Assembly (NCBI GenBank): GCA_964536805.1
Contig: CAZHYQ010000002.1
Span: 62,001-126,000, forward strand
Direction of reading: 5' to 3'
Length of the DNA stretch: 64,000 bases
Source of the DNA: Longilinea sp964536805
GTDB lineage: Bacteria; Chloroflexota; Anaerolineae; Anaerolineales; Anaerolineaceae
In this document: positions 61,501-64,000 of the stretch, piece by piece
Position numbering within the stretch: the first letter of the stretch is position 1
Layout of the letters: every line of letters starts with the position of its first letter
Notes under the pieces: generated by a model
Told to the model about the DNA's origin: nothing
What the model saw: the letters and a program-made list of their open reading frames with translations, nothing else
The model's database searches: none
Position numbers and translations under genes: made by a program

Positions 61501-62512
61501 TGATGTTGGAAAAAAAGACAAAGTCATCGTGGCAGGCATGGTTACGCGTTTTCGCCAGCACCAGACAAAAGACGGCAAGTTGATGGGCTTTGCGACGCTT
61601 GAAGATACGCAAGGCGCCATCGAATTGGTGCTTTTCCCGCGAACCTGGGAAAGATTTAACCAGTTGTTGGCCGTGGATGCCATTTTGATTGCCGAAGGTA
61701 AAGTCGATGCTGAAAATGGAGACCCCAAAATCCTGGTGGATAAACTTACCCGGGAGAAATTAGAATCATCGGCGGTGGAAAGCAACAGCTATGATTATGG
61801 CAGTTTTGCTTCCACCAATTATGATTACGGTTCTCCTGATCCGTTTAGCGAAGCTGCCCCCAATCCTGCCAAATATGCGGATGCGACCGGCAAACCATCC
61901 TCTCCTTCTCAACCGGATGAATGGGAAATCAAAGACGAGATAAGTATTCCGATGCCGCCGGAACCGGATGACTGGCACCTTTATCCGGCCCCCCTCCCAT
62001 CTGAGGAAAAATGGCAGGCATCCCCCCAGCCAAAATCCTCCGAAGCGACTATTCAACGGACCGATTCCGCCAAACCCATTGACCCAATTAAACCTGCCGA
62101 TATAAGTGTCCCGCTGGACAAGCCTTTGGCGCCAGTCGTTTCGGCCGAAAAAGCCGTCGTTATACCCATTCCTGCTGCCAGCCTGCCAGCGGCACCTGTC
62201 CAGTACATTATGCCGCCGGCTGAACGCACGGGCAGCGTTTCTGGCGAATCTGGCGAACTTCGCATGATCACCGTCGTGCTGCGTTCCGGCGGCGACCGCC
62301 AACGGGATGTACGCCGTATGCGGCGCGTTCTCGGCGTGCTTACTTCCTGTCCGGGACGCGATAAATTTGCTTTGCGCATTTTTGAAAATGGCAAACATTT
62401 CCTGCTTGAATTTCCGAATGATACCACCGGCCTAAGTCCCAACCTTCTTCGCGAATTGAATGCGATCGTGGGTGAAGATAACGTCCGGGTGGAGAATATT
62501 AAACTTCAATAG
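58568..62512 (+). CDS. dnaE: DNA polymerase III alpha subunit with long C-terminal linker
   Basis: A 1314-residue replicative polymerase. The PHP domain starts at HLHVHTEYSLLDG (residue 4). The polymerase carboxylates are in PDIDLDF (Asp 399 and 401) and LLKVDFLGL (Asp 558). Helix-hairpin-helix and OB regions (MVTRFRQHQTKDGKLMGFATLED near 1000) follow. Residues about 1067-1226 are a disordered-looking linker rich in Pro, Ser, Asp and Glu, ahead of a small C-terminal domain (ITVVLRSGGDRQRDVRRMRRVL). I chose ATG 58568; a TTG at 58547 is too close to the -10 TATAAT (58541-58546). There is no Shine-Dalgarno. pfkA follows 17 bases later. Confidence 0.96.
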   Translation: MSFVHLHVHTEYSLLDGFSNVKKLVKRAKEMGMPAVAITDHGTMFGVVDFFNAARAAGIKPIIGLESYLAPRQMGERDPKLDKHAYHMLLLAENETGYQNLLQIASAAQLEGFYYNPRIDKEFLAAHSDGLIATSGCMAAEIPRLIIERGETAAAEKLDWYYSVFGPDRFFLELQQHNIKELATINQALLRLGKRYQSRFVATNDAHYINPEDARQQDILLAIQTGSLLSDPNRFRMSDNTYYLRSPEEMHTLFKEVPESLSNTLLIAERCNVDLSPHGYHLPIMNVPEGFTTETYLRELCEEGLHRHYGDRAEEPKVRERLEYELSVINRMGFDAYFLIVWDLCRHSRESGIWYNVRGSGAGSIVAYTLDITALEPLQHGLIFERFLNPGRISMPDIDLDFQDDRRSEVMSYCAQKYGSDKVAQIITFGTMGAKGAIRDVGRVMDIPLSEVDRVTKLISTAPNKTISIQEALETLPEFKQAYDSAEYLKDLIDTASGMEGCIRNAGTHAAGVVITDKPIVDYAPLHRPTSGSEDSPIKTVVQFEMSIVENQGLLKVDFLGLVTLTIMQRACDLIRQRHQIDYSLNNIPIDDPATFELIGHGHTAGVFQLEGTGMTRYITQMKPRNLDNVIAMVALYRPGPLEFIPSYIKRMHGEEPVTFRHPLLEPIFLETYGIPIYQEQIMRAAVDLAGYTLSEADELRKAISKKQKDKLELHRDKFIKGAVANGIPQETGEIIFTDWEEFARYGFNKSHAADYGVIAVQTAYLKAHYPEEFMTALLSASKNETAKVAFYIGDCRSMGIEVLPPDVNYSRWDFEIEDRPGERPAIRFGLGAVKNVGQGAVDLILQTCKQDGPFKDINDFARRVDMRAVGKRALESLIRVGAMDSFGQRRPLLEALDSIISVSSSHFRALECGQLSFFGSIGGIEEEIVLPASGVPNRREQLEWERELIGLYVSDHPMTPYMSVLRDKITHFSTQLNDVGKKDKVIVAGMVTRFRQHQTKDGKLMGFATLEDTQGAIELVLFPRTWERFNQLLAVDAILIAEGKVDAENGDPKILVDKLTREKLESSAVESNSYDYGSFASTNYDYGSPDPFSEAAPNPAKYADATGKPSSPSQPDEWEIKDEISIPMPPEPDDWHLYPAPLPSEEKWQASPQPKSSEATIQRTDSAKPIDPIKPADISVPLDKPLAPVVSAEKAVVIPIPAASLPAAPVQYIMPPAERTGSVSGESGELRMITVVLRSGGDRQRDVRRMRRVLGVLTSCPGRDKFALRIFENGKHFLLEFPNDTTGLSPNLLRELNAIVGEDNVRVENIKLQ

Positions 62513-62529
62513 AAATATAGGTTTCTGGT

Positions 62530-63513
62530 ATGACAACTGAAAAATCGATCAAGACAATCGGGGTGGTCACCTCGGGCGGTGATGCCCCTGGGATGAATCC
62601 GTGCATCCGCGCGGTCGTTCGCACTGCACTGGCCAATAACCTTCGGGTATTGGGAGTTGAAGATGGCTTTGAAGGGCTGATTCACGGGCGGTTTCATCCA
62701 ATGGGCGCCCGCGATGTGGGCGGCATATTACTGCGCGGCGGCACCATTTTACATACGGCGCGCAGCAATGAATTCCGCGAAGCGCGCGGCCAGCGCGAAG
62801 CCATTCGGCAAATGAGCAATGCCGAGATGGATGGCCTGGTCATCATTGGCGGCGACGGTTCATTGACTGGCGGTCAAAAGCTCGCTGAACAGGGCATTCC
62901 CGTCATCGGCATTCCCGGCAGCATCGACAACGATATTTATGGCACCGATATGTGCATCGGCGTGGATACTGCACTGAATACGATTGTGGATGCCATCGAC
63001 AAGCTGCGCGACACTGCTTCCTCCCACAACCGCGCCTTTCTAATCGAAACCATGGGCCGCGAGTCAGGCTACCTGGCTGTCCAGGCGGGCATCATCGCCG
63101 GGGCTGAAATGGTCCTGATTCCTGAAGAAGATGTGCCGGTTGAACTGGTTGCTAAAACGATTGAACATGCCTATCTGCGCGGCAAAACCCACGCCATTGT
63201 GGTGGTCGCCGAAGGCCACACCCCGCATACCAACGAACTGGCGGATTTAATCAATGCCATGGATATCGGCTTTACCATGCGCGTCACCATCCTTGGCCAC
63301 ATCCAGCGCGGCGGCAAACCTTCCGCCTTCGACCGTTTGCTAGCCTCCCGCTTTGGCTACCACGCCGTGCAATTCCTGCTGAACGGGCAGACCAATGTGA
63401 TGGTTGGGCTGGATGGACATGATATGGTGCCTGTCCCGCTGCAAACGGTTGTTTCCAACCGCAAGACTCTTTCAACTGAATACGTCGAAATGGCCAAAAC
63501 GCTGGCACAATAA
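62530..63513 (+). CDS. pfkA: 6-phosphofructokinase (ATP-dependent type)
   Basis: A 327-residue glycolytic enzyme that phosphorylates fructose 6-phosphate. TSGGDAPGMN near residue 14, IGGDGS near 107, PGSIDND near 130 and TMGRESGYLA near 175 are the family motifs. Gly follows GGD and Gly stands before SIDND, the pattern of ATP users; pyrophosphate users usually have Asp and Lys there. LGHIQRGG near 256 is also conserved. It starts 17 bases after dnaE and is followed by a terminator. Confidence 0.95.
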   Translation: MTTEKSIKTIGVVTSGGDAPGMNPCIRAVVRTALANNLRVLGVEDGFEGLIHGRFHPMGARDVGGILLRGGTILHTARSNEFREARGQREAIRQMSNAEMDGLVIIGGDGSLTGGQKLAEQGIPVIGIPGSIDNDIYGTDMCIGVDTALNTIVDAIDKLRDTASSHNRAFLIETMGRESGYLAVQAGIIAGAEMVLIPEEDVPVELVAKTIEHAYLRGKTHAIVVVAEGHTPHTNELADLINAMDIGFTMRVTILGHIQRGGKPSAFDRLLASRFGYHAVQFLLNGQTNVMVGLDGHDMVPVPLQTVVSNRKTLSTEYVEMAKTLAQ

Positions 63514-63534
63514 CGGTGCAGTTTACAAAAATCA

Positions 63535-63577
63535 TCATCCCGAGCCGCAAATTGATTAGCTCGGGATGAATTTTTTA
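63535..63577 (+). terminator. Terminator after pfkA
   Basis: A perfect 11-base stem (63535-63545 with 63559-63569) with a 13-base loop and tail ATTTTTTAAGG. Confidence 0.9.
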
Positions 63578-63611
63578 AGGATTTTCCACTGGATATTTAA
63601 TGTTTACTTGT

Positions 63612-63710
63612 TATAATATAATTATACAATTTTGTGAATCCGCCGCTTTCCTGCGGGGATGGGCCTGAAGGGACTGACTGGGCGAAACCAGTTAGTCTCT
63701 TCTATCATTA
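63612..63710 (+). ncRNA. Candidate small RNA between pfkA and dnaA
   Basis: TATAATATAATTATAC at 63612-63627 gives two overlapping -10-like elements. About 25-60 bases on lies a GC-rich stretch ending in a 10-pair hairpin (63673-63682 with 63689-63698, loop GCGAAA) followed by TCTTCTATCATT, a weak plus-strand tail. The interval sits between two convergent genes and has no ORF. I do not recognise the RNA. It may only be a terminator remnant. Confidence 0.25.
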
Positions 63711-63760
63711 TGCCAAAAATTGTCACCTGGTGAATATGCCGGTGGTTTCTCGCCAGTCAC

Positions 63761-64000
63761 TCAGGCTGCAGCAGCGCGGCTGTATAACTGTTCGCGGATT
63801 TGCAGTACCTGGCGGCGCAAGCGATCGTCGCGTTCCATCATGTCTGCTACTTTCTCGCAAGCGTACATCACGGTGGTGTGATCCCGCCCGCCCATGGCTT
63901 CGCCAATTTGCGGCAACGAGATATTCTCTTCTTCTCGCAAAATGTACATGGCCACTTGCCGCGGCAGAGCCACCTCGCGCGAACGGTCGCGCCCCAGCAG
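63761..64000 (-). CDS. dnaA: Chromosomal replication initiator DnaA (C-terminal part)
   Basis: The last 79 residues of DnaA, domain IV, which binds DnaA boxes. RDRSREVALPRQVAMYI, then LPQIGEAMGGRDHTTVMYACEKV, carry the diagnostic basic loop and the GGRDHTTV signature. The gene starts beyond the right edge of the window. It converges with pfkA across a 247-base gap. No clear set of DnaA boxes is visible in the gap, so an origin, if near, is more likely on the other side of dnaA. Confidence 0.96.
   Translation of the reverse strand: MLGRDRSREVALPRQVAMYILREEENISLPQIGEAMGGRDHTTVMYACEKVADMMERDDRLRRQVLQIREQLYSRAAAA

Noticed and set aside
63514..63760. Possible replication origin next to dnaA
   Set aside because: TTTTCCACT and TGTGAATCC resemble DnaA boxes only with two or three mismatches; no cluster is visible.
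1..64000. Mobile elements, CRISPR arrays, phage genes or rRNA
   Set aside because: No transposase, integrase, regularly spaced repeat or rRNA segment was recognised on either strand.

Overview
The window looks like chromosomal DNA of a Chloroflexota bacterium, most likely class Anaerolineae. This rests on gene style, not on an rRNA gene: a compact archaeal-type aspartyl-tRNA synthetase, a CoaE with a C-terminal extension, DUF348/G5/3D and LGFP-like exported proteins, many lipoproteins, a separate methylmalonyl-CoA mutase B12 subunit with MeaB, and no LPS or outer-membrane biogenesis genes. Gene density is high, most genes are ordinary chromosomal genes, and I see no insertion sequence, phage, CRISPR array or integrase.

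Layout. 1-9010: end of an L,D-transpeptidase-like wall protein, menA, a three-gene ABC importer, a Roadblock/V4R gene pair, a polyprenol-phosphate-mannose-synthase-like glycosyltransferase, rsmA with a DUF348/G5/3D wall protein, and tRNA-Phe. 9105-18552: coaE-GNAT fusion, c-di-AMP synthesis (cdaA-cdaR), der, a large PAS/GAF/HD-GYP sensor and an Era-like membrane GTPase. 18614-30153: M1-type lipoprotein peptidase, two GH94 phosphorylases, a GH13 enzyme behind a LacI-type operator, and an ECF transporter split over two convergent operons. 30212-45259: the accessory core of the window. It holds pfaD, a Sfp-type phosphopantetheinyl transferase, a 2664-residue KS-AT-KS-ACP-ACP-KR-DH megasynthase, a cytochrome P450 with an operator-like palindrome and a small upstream ORF, and an MFS exporter. 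45692-58427: redox, iron and stress genes (nitroreductase, bacterioferritin, OsmC), ArsR/MFS, a cNMP-domain/NifU pair, a GNAT-prs-mutM operon, aspS, meaB with its B12 subunit, and an exported protein. 58568-64000: dnaE, pfkA and the 3' end of dnaA.

How it fits together. The most unusual part is the pfa-like lipid or polyketide synthase. It carries its own KS, malonyl-type AT, KR and DH but no ER domain, which the neighbouring PfaD would supply in trans. The phosphopantetheinyl transferase should activate its carrier domains, yet both carry threonine where serine normally takes the cofactor. The P450 and MFS protein could finish and export the product. The GH94/GH13 block suggests intracellular beta-glucan disaccharide phosphorolysis and alpha-glucan breakdown under sugar control. 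Positions of start codons were chosen from Shine-Dalgarno sequences and stop/start overlaps; GTG and TTG starts are frequent.
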